Made by a program: the position numbers and the translations under genes | Notes under the pieces: generated by a model | What the model was told of the DNA's origin: nothing | What the model saw: the letters and a program-made list of their open reading frames with translations, nothing else | Databases searched by the model: none | Shown: in pieces, positions 43,611 to 51,453 of the stretch | How the letters are laid out: every line of letters begins with the position of its first letter | Position numbering within the stretch: position 1 is the stretch's first letter | From: Klebsiella pneumoniae | GTDB lineage: Bacteria > Myxococcota_A > UBA796 > SXON01 | Length of the DNA: 64,000 bases | Assembly (NCBI GenBank): GCA_945861635.1 | Contig: CAMAWH010000012.1 | Location: forward strand, 1 to 64,000 | Direction: 5' to 3'

Positions 43611-44759
43611 CTACCCTGGCGGCAACGGCGGCGGCAACGCCCCCAGCAACGCCGCGATTTCGGGGATCGTCTTCGGGTCAGACCACGCCGCCATCCCCTC
43701 CTTCCACACCAGATGCCGGCCGGTCGGATTGGCTCGGACACCCGCCGCGACCTGGGCCGGCGTTGCCGTGACCTGCGCCCCATCGGGACCGGCGTAGTGG
43801 TAGGTACCCTCCATCGGCAGCGGCGGCGGACCGGACGGAGCCGCACCGCCAGAAAGCCCCTGTTGCGGATTGAACGGCCCGGACGCCTTCTGCCCGATGG
43901 CCTGGCCGAGCGCCTGCCCCATCGCCAGGCCCATGCCCGCGTCGAGCATCGGATTGCTGCCGCCACCGGGACGCTGCGCAGCCGCTTCCAGCGCGTTGGC
44001 CGCCGAGAACTGCGTGTACTGATTCATGTCTCCGGCGAGCGCCATCGACGAGCGCTTGTCCATCATCTTCTCGACCTCGGGCGGAACCGACACGTTTTCC
44101 ACCACGAAATCCGTCAGGGTGATCCCATAGTTTTCCTGGAACCAGCCGTTCAGGCGCTGCCGAAGCGCATCGCCAAGGTCCATGTACTGCGCAGCAAGAT
44201 CGAGTACCGGAATCTTCGACTCCCCGATGGTGTCGGCCAGCGCGCTGACCAGCTTGCGCTTGAGGTGACCGTTGATGTCGTCCGTCGTGGTGAGGCCCGC
44301 CGTGCCGACAATCTCCTTCAGAAACACGGCCGGATCGGTAATGCGATAGGCATAGCTGCCGAATGCGCGGATTCGCACGACGCCGAGGTCCGCATCTCGC
44401 ATGGGAATCGGGTTCGCCGTGCCCCACTTCTGGTCCGTGTTCTGCTTCGTCGACACGAAGTAGACGTCACCCTTGTAAGGCTGGTTCAAGCCATACTTGA
44501 TGCTTTGGAAGAAGCCCCAGATGGCAGGCGTGCGGGTGGAGAGTTCGTAGGTGCCGGGGCCGAAGACGTCGGAGAGCTTGCCTTCCTGAATGAACACGCC
44601 CGCCTGCCCCTCACGGACAACGAGCTTTCCACCGTCCTGAATCGCCTGTTGGTGGATGGGAAAGCGATAGACAAGCGTCGTTTTCGAGTCGTCTGTCCAG
44701 GACAGGACGTCGAGAAACTGGGCCTTGGCAGATTGCGTGAGGGTGTCCCAAAGGCTCAT
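43611..44759 (-). CDS. SPFH-domain protein with C-terminal GYF_2 domain
   Basis: 382 residues; the ATG at 44759 overlaps the stop of the VOC gene. The N-terminus and an SPFH/band-7-like domain occupy ~1-240 (Leu-Val-Tyr-Arg-Phe-Pro, Gly-Gln-Ala-Gly-Val-Phe, Gly-Pro-Gly-Thr-Tyr-Glu-Leu, Gly-x-Tyr-Ala-Tyr-Arg-Ile). This resembles the YdjI/virion-core-like SPFH group. A Gly/Ala/Gln-rich linker follows, and then a GYF_2 (DUF4339) domain (~310-375: Tyr-His-Tyr-Ala-Gly-Pro, Trp-Lys-Glu-Gly-Met-x-x-Trp). Such proteins form ring scaffolds that recruit partners. Function in this organism unknown. Confidence 0.9.
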   Translation of the reverse strand: MSLWDTLTQSAKAQFLDVLSWTDDSKTTLVYRFPIHQQAIQDGGKLVVREGQAGVFIQEGKLSDVFGPGTYELSTRTPAIWGFFQSIKYGLNQPYKGDVYFVSTKQNTDQKWGTANPIPMRDADLGVVRIRAFGSYAYRITDPAVFLKEIVGTAGLTTTDDINGHLKRKLVSALADTIGESKIPVLDLAAQYMDLGDALRQRLNGWFQENYGITLTDFVVENVSVPPEVEKMMDKRSSMALAGDMNQYTQFSAANALEAAAQRPGGGSNPMLDAGMGLAMGQALGQAIGQKASGPFNPQQGLSGGAAPSGPPPLPMEGTYHYAGPDGAQVTATPAQVAAGVRANPTGRHLVWKEGMAAWSDPKTIPEIAALLGALPPPLPPG

Positions 44760-45253
44760 GGCGGGCGCTCCGAATCCGGACAACGTATGCACCCGACCGG
44801 GGATTCGGCACATTTTTCAACCTCGGGCTCGCACAAACCGCACTCCCAAAGGCCGATGCGATTTCCCTCGGTGTCGAGTAGCACGGCAACGCGGCCGCCC
44901 GCCGGCCAAGGCGCCGGTCGAGCCACGCGCGCTCCGCCCAACCGCACCGCCCGCGCCAACACGGCCTCCAACGCCTGCACCCGCACGTACAACTCCGGAC
45001 CCGCCGCGCACGGCTCCGTGTTCGGCCAGAACGCGCCCTCGACGCCGCCGGGCATGCGGAAGGTCGTGCCAGAAGGAGACGCCGCACCGATCTCCCAGCC
45101 AAACAGCGCGGCATAGAACGCGGCGGCCCGATCCGCATCACGCGCGGCGATGCGGACGTGGACAAGCTCCCCGGAGAGCGGCGGGGGAAAGGTTTCCGGG
45201 GCTGCGGGGCGGTGCACCGACGCACGGTAACTGAACATCCGTTCCGGTGCCAT
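44756..45253 (-). CDS. VOC-family protein
   Basis: 165 residues with one glyoxalase/bleomycin-resistance-like module: Val-His-Val-Arg-Ile-Ala-Ala-Arg-Asp, Ala-x-Phe-Tyr-x-x-Leu-Phe-Gly-Trp, Leu-Tyr-Val-Arg-Val, and Leu-Leu-Asp-Thr-Glu-Gly-Asn near the C-terminal third. The tail has several Cys (Glu-Cys-Gly-Leu-Cys, Gly-Cys-Ile-Arg-Cys). An alternative start lies at 45238. Translationally coupled to the SPFH gene (ATGA). Ligand and reaction are unknown; VOC proteins range from dioxygenases to drug-binding proteins. Confidence 0.9.
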   Translation of the reverse strand: MAPERMFSYRASVHRPAAPETFPPPLSGELVHVRIAARDADRAAAFYAALFGWEIGAASPSGTTFRMPGGVEGAFWPNTEPCAAGPELYVRVQALEAVLARAVRLGGARVARPAPWPAGGRVAVLLDTEGNRIGLWECGLCEPEVEKCAESPVGCIRCPDSERPP

Positions 45254-45262
45254 CGGTTCCCG

Positions 45263-46132
45263 TCACCCGGTCAACAACCCCCCGAAAATCCCAACATGCG
45301 CCCCCCTGCGCCGGTGCACGAGGAGCGGCTGCGTGCAGCGCCCCCCCAGCCTCTCCGCCGTGCTCCCGAGCAAAACCGCCGCCAGCGGGGTCAGGCCGCG
45401 TGACCCGATGATCAGAATATCGACGTCGGCGGCCGCGTTAAGCAACGCTTCCGCGGGGCTCCCGGCCGCGAGGACATGCAGGGGCGGCAGGGTACCCGGT
45501 GTCAGTGCCGGACCGACCGTCTCCACGTAGAACTGCCGGGTTTCCGACTCCAGATCCGCGAATGCGTCGTCTTCGCTGGCGCCCTCGAGGGCGGCCGTGG
45601 GCGCTTCGACCACCGCAACCGACCGAACGGCGTCGCACATGCCAAGGCCGACGCGCAACGCCGCGATCGCCGTGGCGGAGAAGTCCATGCCAACCGCCGC
45701 ATTATCAAACTCCAATCTGGCGAGATCGGGAACGACGAGGACGGAACAATCGGACGTGCGCAGTAACCGCAGCCCGTGGCCACCCCAACCCTCCGCGCCA
45801 TCTTCCCCAGGACTGCGGCCGATGATCAGGAGATCCAGCCCCTCTCTCTCGGAGAGTCGCGCCACTTCCTCCGCCGCGCGCCCCTCGGCGTACACGCCGA
45901 TCACCTCATGGTCGGGAAGCGCCTCGGACAGCGCGGCAACGCGCTCGTCGAGCCCTGGAGGCGCCGGCGGCGTGACCCGCGCGCGCATGAACGGCAGCGC
46001 GCCGCGGCGCTCGATGACGTGCACAAGGTAGATGCGTCCGACCAGACCGCGCTGCGCGAGCCGCGACACCGCTACGATCAGGGTCTCATCACGCTCATCG
46101 AGGCCAAGGAGCACCGCCGCCTGCTGGAACAT
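45263..46132 (-). CDS. Tandem universal stress protein
   Basis: 289 residues from the ATG at 46132, which has GAGGG at -10; a GTG at 46147 is also open. Two UspA domains (~1-138 and ~140-280). The first ends in Asp-Leu-Leu-Ile-Ile-Gly-Arg-Ser. The second has Val-Asp-Ile-Leu-Ile-Ile-Gly-Ser-Arg-Gly-Leu-Thr and Leu-Gly-Ser-Thr-Ala-Glu-Arg, the usual ATP-binding Gly-x2-Gly-x9-Gly-type region in shortened form. Cytoplasmic stress-linked nucleotide-binding protein. Confidence 0.92.
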   Translation of the reverse strand: MFQQAAVLLGLDERDETLIVAVSRLAQRGLVGRIYLVHVIERRGALPFMRARVTPPAPPGLDERVAALSEALPDHEVIGVYAEGRAAEEVARLSEREGLDLLIIGRSPGEDGAEGWGGHGLRLLRTSDCSVLVVPDLARLEFDNAAVGMDFSATAIAALRVGLGMCDAVRSVAVVEAPTAALEGASEDDAFADLESETRQFYVETVGPALTPGTLPPLHVLAAGSPAEALLNAAADVDILIIGSRGLTPLAAVLLGSTAERLGGRCTQPLLVHRRRGAHVGIFGGLLTG

Positions 46133-46164
46133 TCGAACCCTCGACACTAACGTAATCGCCGCCG

Positions 46165-46833
46165 TTACCCCGACGAGTCGGACCCGTGCCGCCCCCCGCT
46201 CCGAAACGTCGTGACCCGCGAAAAATCACCGACGATGCGGCGCATCCGCTCGAGCTGCTCGTACGCGCGTTCGATGCGCGCGGTCAACTCCGGAGCGGCA
46301 TCCGGGGCCAGCAGCAAGAGCTCAAGATTCCCCATCGCCGCCATCAGCGGTTGCGAGAGCTCATGTGCCGCCTCACTCGCCACAGCGACGGCGGCCGCTC
46401 GTTTCTCACTTGCCAACACCTGCCCGGTCGCGTCCTCAAGTCGCCGCGCCAGCGCCGTCGCCTCACGACGGTCTTCGAACACGCCCATCGTACCGACGGC
46501 GAGTCCGGTCGGGCCGTGGACCATTGCCGGGAACAAACGCGTGGGAATGAGTTCGCCCGACCGGGAGCGCAGCGTCAATTCCATGGCGTCCTGAGCAACC
46601 TCAGGAGCACTCGCGCGCTGGCGTATGCGTTCGAGGACGCGGCGCGCGTCGTCTGGACGGTGGTAGAGGTCGGTGACGTGCACGTGGCGAATCGCCTCGG
46701 CCGCGCGGTAGCCGAGCGCGCTCTCGGCGCCCGGGGAGAAGAGCACGATCCGGCCGCGAAGGTCGGACACCACAATGGCCCATGGGCTGGTTTCGACCAG
46801 GCGGTCGAGCAGATCCGAACCCGTCAGCGACAT
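46165..46833 (-). CDS. PAS-HisKA protein lacking a kinase catalytic domain
   Basis: 222 residues from the ATG at 46833, 7 bases after larC. A PAS domain (~10-115: Trp-Ala-Ile-Val-Val-Ser-Asp, Gly-Tyr-Arg-Ala-Ala-Glu-Ala, Gly-Thr-Met-Gly-Val-Phe-Glu-Asp) leads by a coiled coil to a HisKA-like dimerisation helix pair. That pair carries Ala-His-Glu-Leu-Ser-Gln-Pro-Leu (phospho-acceptor His ~156). The protein ends after the second helix, with no HATPase N, G or F boxes. It may be phosphorylated by another kinase, act as a decoy dimeriser, or be a truncated relic. No response regulator is adjacent. Confidence 0.85.
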   Translation of the reverse strand: MSLTGSDLLDRLVETSPWAIVVSDLRGRIVLFSPGAESALGYRAAEAIRHVHVTDLYHRPDDARRVLERIRQRASAPEVAQDAMELTLRSRSGELIPTRLFPAMVHGPTGLAVGTMGVFEDRREATALARRLEDATGQVLASEKRAAAVAVASEAAHELSQPLMAAMGNLELLLLAPDAAPELTARIERAYEQLERMRRIVGDFSRVTTFRSGGRHGSDSSG

Positions 46834-46840
46834 GGCCGCA

Positions 46841-48118
46841 TCATCCAGAATTTCGGGGTGGGAGGGAAGCGTGCCACGCCGCAAGCGCAGCCGCCTGCAC
46901 CTCGATCACGGGAACGTTTGCCGCCAGCGCACACGCCGCGCAGTCCGCGTATTCGGGTGCCGCGTGAACCACCGCGCCCTCCCGCTCCCCGAGCTTGATT
47001 CGCACGTCACCGAAGGGGGTTGTGACCGCGACATGGCGGCGCGCGAGCACGTCGCGGTCGAGGGTCATCCACCGGTACCCCAGCGTTCGACCGTGGCGGA
47101 GGAGCGCGTCGCCCACGGCGGCACGCTGTCCCGGCGGCGCGAGCGCAACGATGCGCAGCCCAGGGCGCCCCTTTTTCATCGTGATCGCCGTGGCACTTGC
47201 ATCGACGGCGCCGGCGGCGAAAAGGGCGTCCAGCAGCGGCGGCACGGCCTCTCCTGTGATGCCGTCGAGTTCGGCGCGCAGCTCGCATACCGTCGTCACC
47301 GCGCCGGCATCGCCCGTGCCGATGATGACGCGCAGCACGTTCGGATGCGTCGATGGGTTGCGCGTGCCGGCGCCGTACCCGATCGCGTCGATCCGCATGG
47401 CGGGGAGCGGACCGGGGCGAGCAAGCGCGGCGAGAAGTGCGGCGCCCGTCGGCGTGACCGTTTCTCCAGGCCACGGACTCGCGCTGACGGGAAAGCCCCG
47501 GAGAAGCTCAGCGGTTGCCGGCGCGGGGAGCGGAATCCAACCGTGCTCGCTTCGGGTTCCGCCAACGCCGAGCGGAATCGGCGAGACGACGATGCGGTCG
47601 ATGTCCAGCGATTCCATCGCAAGGCACGCGCCGACAATGTCGACGATGGAGTCGATGGCGCCTACCTCGTGGAAGGTCACATCGTCGGGCTCCATCCCGT
47701 GGACGCGCCCCTCCGCGATGGCAAGGCGGCCGAACGTCGCGAGCGCGCGGTCGCGGGCGCGCACCGGGAGCGCCGACGCGACGAGGATCGCGCGGATGTC
47801 ACGCCACGCGCGGGAGTGTGTGCCCGCGGGGCTGTGCACGCCGTGGTCATGACCGTGGTCGTGGTCGTGGTCGTGACCGTGGTGGTGACCGTGTTCTTCA
47901 TCGTGACCGCGGCGGTCGCCCTCCACCGTGACGACAAACTGCAGCGCCGCGAACGGCCCCCGGTGGACCCGATCGAAGCGCGCCTGCCAGCCGGGGACGC
48001 CGAGCGCGGTCAATCCGTCCAACACGTACTTCTCTTCGGCGCCCGCGCTCACGAGCGCCGCCACCGTCATGTCGCCGGCCAAGCCGGCAAACACATCCAA
48101 CCACGCGACGCGGCCCAT
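46841..48118 (-). CDS. larC: LarC, nickel insertase for the nickel-pincer cofactor
   Basis: 425 residues. LarC (COG1641) marks: Ala-Trp-Leu-Asp-x-Phe-Ala-Gly-Leu-Ala-Gly-Asp-Met, Phe-His-Glu-Val-Gly-Ala-Ile-Asp-Ser-Ile-Val-Asp (~145), Pro-Leu-Pro-Ala-Pro-Ala-Thr and Thr-Pro-Thr-Gly-Ala-Ala. Residues 72-92 are a His/Asp-rich metal store. LarC uses CTP to put nickel into pyridinium-bisthiocarboxylate mononucleotide, the cofactor of lactate racemase-like enzymes. In Lactobacillus larC needs a frameshift; here it is one frame. It starts right after the larB stop. larE and a LarA-type enzyme are not in the window. Confidence 0.95.
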   Translation of the reverse strand: MGRVAWLDVFAGLAGDMTVAALVSAGAEEKYVLDGLTALGVPGWQARFDRVHRGPFAALQFVVTVEGDRRGHDEEHGHHHGHDHDHDHGHDHGVHSPAGTHSRAWRDIRAILVASALPVRARDRALATFGRLAIAEGRVHGMEPDDVTFHEVGAIDSIVDIVGACLAMESLDIDRIVVSPIPLGVGGTRSEHGWIPLPAPATAELLRGFPVSASPWPGETVTPTGAALLAALARPGPLPAMRIDAIGYGAGTRNPSTHPNVLRVIIGTGDAGAVTTVCELRAELDGITGEAVPPLLDALFAAGAVDASATAITMKKGRPGLRIVALAPPGQRAAVGDALLRHGRTLGYRWMTLDRDVLARRHVAVTTPFGDVRIKLGEREGAVVHAAPEYADCAACALAANVPVIEVQAAALAAWHASLPPRNSG

Positions 48119-48874
48119 CTACCCTGGCCCGCGATTGATGCGCGACGCTGCCACCGCCGCGCCGAACCCATTGTCGATGTTCACGACCGTGACGCCGGGC
48201 GCGCACGCGTTCAGCATCGTCAGCAGCGCCGCAAGCCCGCCGAAGCTGGCGCCGTACCCGACGCTCGTCGGCACCGCGACGATCGGCACCGCGACCAGCC
48301 CGGCAATCAGCCCCGGAAGCGCCCCGTCCATCCCCGCGACGACGATCAACGCGCGGCAGGCGGCCAACCGATCGACGCGCCGCAACAGGCGGTGTACCCC
48401 CGCGATGCCGACGTCTGAAATGCGTTCAACCTCGTTGCCAAGCGCTTCCGCAACCACGGCGGCCTCTTCCGAAACGGCCGCATCACTCACGCCCGCGCTT
48501 ACGACGCCCACCAACCCGACGCGGGGCGGCGCGCTCCCCACGCTGACAACCCCGGCCAGCGGGTAGTGCTGCGCGGACGGAATCCGCTCCAGAATCCGTT
48601 GCGCCTTCTCGGGCGACACGCGCGTCGCAAGCGCATGCTGACCTGCCGCCGCTAGGGTCTCCAGCAACGTCGCAATCTGATCGCTGTCCTTGCCCGCCCC
48701 GAAAATCACCTCCGGCATCCCCGTTCGCAGGGGTCGGTGGAGGTCGAGCGTGGCCCACCCGAGCGCCGCTTCCGTCGCCGCGGCCCGAGCGCCCAGACGA
48801 GCCGCAGCCTCCTCCACTGCGATATTCCCGGAGCGCACACCATCGAGAAGCGCTCGAATCGTGGCGTGATCCAT
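48119..48874 (-). CDS. larB: LarB, pyridinium-3,5-biscarboxylate mononucleotide synthase
   Basis: 251 residues from the ATG at 48874. The N-terminal ~90 residues are the LarB-specific region (Glu-Val-Ile-Phe-Gly, Ala-Thr-Arg-Val). The C-terminal part is AIRC/PurE-like, with Ala-Gly-Val-Ser-Asp, Asp-Val-Gly-Ile-Ala-Gly-Val-His-Arg-Leu, Val-Ala-Gly-Met-Asp-Gly-Ala-Leu-Pro and Pro-Thr-Ser-Val-Gly-Tyr-Gly-Ala. LarB carboxylates and hydrolyses nicotinate adenine dinucleotide to start the nickel-pincer cofactor. It is divergent from the S41 protease with only 28 bases between the start codons. Confidence 0.95.
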   Translation of the reverse strand: MDHATIRALLDGVRSGNIAVEEAAARLGARAAATEAALGWATLDLHRPLRTGMPEVIFGAGKDSDQIATLLETLAAAGQHALATRVSPEKAQRILERIPSAQHYPLAGVVSVGSAPPRVGLVGVVSAGVSDAAVSEEAAVVAEALGNEVERISDVGIAGVHRLLRRVDRLAACRALIVVAGMDGALPGLIAGLVAVPIVAVPTSVGYGASFGGLAALLTMLNACAPGVTVVNIDNGFGAAVAASRINRGPG

Positions 48875-48902
48875 GGTCCGCCCTATACCCTGTCCAACCG
48901 TC

Positions 48903-51449
48903 ATGCTGCTGATCCTCGTTACCCTTGCGCTCGCCGGTGATTTGCCGACGTACCAGAACGCGCTCGGCCGCATCGACGAACGTTGGTTGTGGCCCGAGAA
49001 AATCGACCATGTCGCCATGCTCACCGCAGCCGGGCGCTCGCTTGAAGACCGATTAGATTGGCTGCTCGTCGACGCAACGCCGACGGGTCTCCACCTGCAT
49101 AGCGGGCGTTGGCAGGCCGATGTGGCGCTCGGAGGAGACCTTCCGGTGGCGCTCGCGCACCTTGAAGACGCCGTCCGTGCAGCGGGGCTCCCCATCGACG
49201 CCGATCTTGACCTCCGCGTCGAGATCCTGCGTGGCGTCGTCAGCACGCTCGATCGGCACACCACGCTCCTGCACGCGGCCGGATTGGAGCGTTTCGACGA
49301 GCGTTTGAGTGGAACGCTCAGCGGCGTCGGCGTAACCATCGGGCTGGTCGACGCCCGATTGACGGTGAAGGAACTCTTTGCGGACGGACCCGCCGCGCGC
49401 GCCGGTCTGCAAGAGGGCGATACCATCGCTCGCATCGACGGCATCTCGACGATCGGCATGGTGCCCGCCGATGCGACGGGCCGGATTCGCGGTGCCGCGG
49501 GATCGCGCGTGGTCCTGACGATTCAGCGCGGAGAAGAGACGTTTGACGTCGATATCGGCCGGGAGGAACTGACGATCCCGAACGTGGTGGCGTCCATCGG
49601 TCCGAACGGAGTCGGCGTCTTGACAATCGACCACTTCTCGGAGCAGACCACCCAGTACCTGCAGGCCGGGCTGGAGTCCCTCCGCAGCACGGGAAACACC
49701 GATGGCGGCGTGATCATCGACCTGCGCGGCAATACCGGCGGCTCGTTGATCCAATCTGCGAAAGCCGTGGACGCGTTTGTGAGCGAGGGCTTGATTGTCA
49801 CGACGGAAGGGCGCAGCCGGAATCGCGTTCCGGGCCTGCTGCACGACATGCAGGCACGACCGGAGTACCCCGCGTGGACGATGCCGGTCGCGGTGTTGAT
49901 TGACCATTCCTCCGCATCGGGCTCGGAAATCCTCGCGGGGGGGCTGTCGCGGCTCTCCCGGGCCCTGCTCGTGGGTGAAACGACGTACGGAAAGGGCACC
50001 GTACAGTCGATCTATCCTCTCGATCCGGCGATAAAACTCAAGCTCACCGTGGCCCAATACGTGCTCGCGGACGAGACGCGCGTCCACGGCGTCGGTCTGG
50101 AACCGGACGTGGTCGTCGAGCCCATCCGCTTCACCGAAGACGGCGTGTGGTACGCAGACCCGGCGCGCGGGCGATCGGCGCGCGCTCGACTCTGGCGTGT
50201 CGAGGAGTCTGCCGGCTGGCGTGCGGGCGTGCCCGACGATGCCGGAGATCAAACGCTCGCGCTCGCCGCAACGTTGTTGGGGAGCGTCCAGGGCGGCACG
50301 CGTAATGACGCGCTCACGGCCGTAGACGCGCTGTCGGGCGTGCTCACGGAAGCGGCCAACCGCGCAGTCGAGACGACGTTTGCGGTCCGTGACATCGACT
50401 GGACGCGCGCTTCGGGCCCGCCCGGCAGCGTGGAAATCGAGGCCAGCCTTGACGTTCCGGGTGACATCGCCACCGGGCGCACCACCGAGCTCCGCGCGAC
50501 CGTCCGCAACCTGGCCGGCCCGCTCCACCGCGTCGCCATCCGCCTGCACTCGGTCAACCCCGACCTCGACGATCTGGTGCTGCCCATTGGCGCGCTTGCG
50601 AGCGGGGCAACCGCCGTGGGCGTCGTCAAGATCCATCCCCTCCTCCACCACCCCGGTCGCACCGACGCGGTAACCGGAACGCTCGAGGCGGACGGCATCC
50701 CCCCGTTCGAGGTGTTCGATCGCCTCGTCACGGTGGCAAGCCCGGCACCCCCCACCCTGGCGATCGACGCGCGACTCGTGGGCTCCGGTGACGCCGCCCG
50801 CGTCGTGATGGACGTCCACAACACCGGTGAGAGCGCGCTCTCCGAACTGCACCTCCAGTTCGACTACCCGTCGCAAGCAGGTTTGGCGCTCGCACTGCCC
50901 GTGGAGGCAACCGCATCGATCGATGCGCACCGAACGGCACGTACCGAATTGGGGATCTCCGTCGCATCGGGCAGCAAATTGCTTCCGCTCTCCCTTGAGG
51001 TTGAAGCCCCCGGCTGGCAGCGCATTGGCAAGTGGTCCTTGCCGCTCCGGCACGACGGCGTGAGCACGCGCATCCGGCCTCCCAGCATCACCATCGACGA
51101 TGCAGCGCCCGTGGCATCGGTAGGGCTCGGCGAGCTCACGGTCCACGTTACCGACGACGGACCGCTCGCGTACGTCACCGTCACGGCGGGCACCGAAACG
51201 GTCGATCGCACCCGCTGGGAGCCGATGAGGGTGCACGAGGAGCGGAAGATCGCCGCGCATCCGGGGTCCGGGCGCCGGATCAACCTCACGGTGCCCGTGC
51301 CCGTGCGCGCCGGCACGAACCGGTACGTGATCGTTGCCGAAGATCGTAGCGGTCTGCGCACCGAGCGCGAGGTCTACTGCTTCGGCGTCGCGACGGCCGA
51401 AACAACCGCGGATGGCGAACCGCCGGTGGGCATCGTGCCTGTGGACTGA
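48903..51449 (+). CDS. S41 (C-terminal processing) protease with extra beta domains
   Basis: 848 residues. Short hydrophobic N-terminus (signal, ~1-12). A PDZ domain (~140-215: Ala-Ala-Arg-Ala-Gly-Leu-Gln-Glu-Gly-Asp) precedes the S41 core: Gly-Val-Leu-Thr-Ile-Asp-His-Phe, Asp-Leu-Arg-Gly-Asn-Thr-Gly-Gly, then the catalytic Ser339 (Ser-Ala-Ser-Gly-Ser-Glu) and Lys364 (Tyr-Gly-Lys-Gly). The 25-residue spacing is that of known CtpA-type enzymes. The C-terminal ~340 residues are beta-rich, Ig-like repeats unusual for CtpA, perhaps for substrate or envelope binding. Periplasmic. It precedes the convergent MopE lipoprotein by 4 bases. Confidence 0.93.
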   Translation: MLLILVTLALAGDLPTYQNALGRIDERWLWPEKIDHVAMLTAAGRSLEDRLDWLLVDATPTGLHLHSGRWQADVALGGDLPVALAHLEDAVRAAGLPIDADLDLRVEILRGVVSTLDRHTTLLHAAGLERFDERLSGTLSGVGVTIGLVDARLTVKELFADGPAARAGLQEGDTIARIDGISTIGMVPADATGRIRGAAGSRVVLTIQRGEETFDVDIGREELTIPNVVASIGPNGVGVLTIDHFSEQTTQYLQAGLESLRSTGNTDGGVIIDLRGNTGGSLIQSAKAVDAFVSEGLIVTTEGRSRNRVPGLLHDMQARPEYPAWTMPVAVLIDHSSASGSEILAGGLSRLSRALLVGETTYGKGTVQSIYPLDPAIKLKLTVAQYVLADETRVHGVGLEPDVVVEPIRFTEDGVWYADPARGRSARARLWRVEESAGWRAGVPDDAGDQTLALAATLLGSVQGGTRNDALTAVDALSGVLTEAANRAVETTFAVRDIDWTRASGPPGSVEIEASLDVPGDIATGRTTELRATVRNLAGPLHRVAIRLHSVNPDLDDLVLPIGALASGATAVGVVKIHPLLHHPGRTDAVTGTLEADGIPPFEVFDRLVTVASPAPPTLAIDARLVGSGDAARVVMDVHNTGESALSELHLQFDYPSQAGLALALPVEATASIDAHRTARTELGISVASGSKLLPLSLEVEAPGWQRIGKWSLPLRHDGVSTRIRPPSITIDDAAPVASVGLGELTVHVTDDGPLAYVTVTAGTETVDRTRWEPMRVHEERKIAAHPGSGRRINLTVPVPVRAGTNRYVIVAEDRSGLRTEREVYCFGVATAETTADGEPPVGIVPVD

Positions 51450-51453
51450 CGTC

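Noticed and set aside
47845-47895. GTGGTC/GTGACC repeat tract considered as a regulatory repeat
   Set aside because: It encodes the His-rich segment of LarC in frame.
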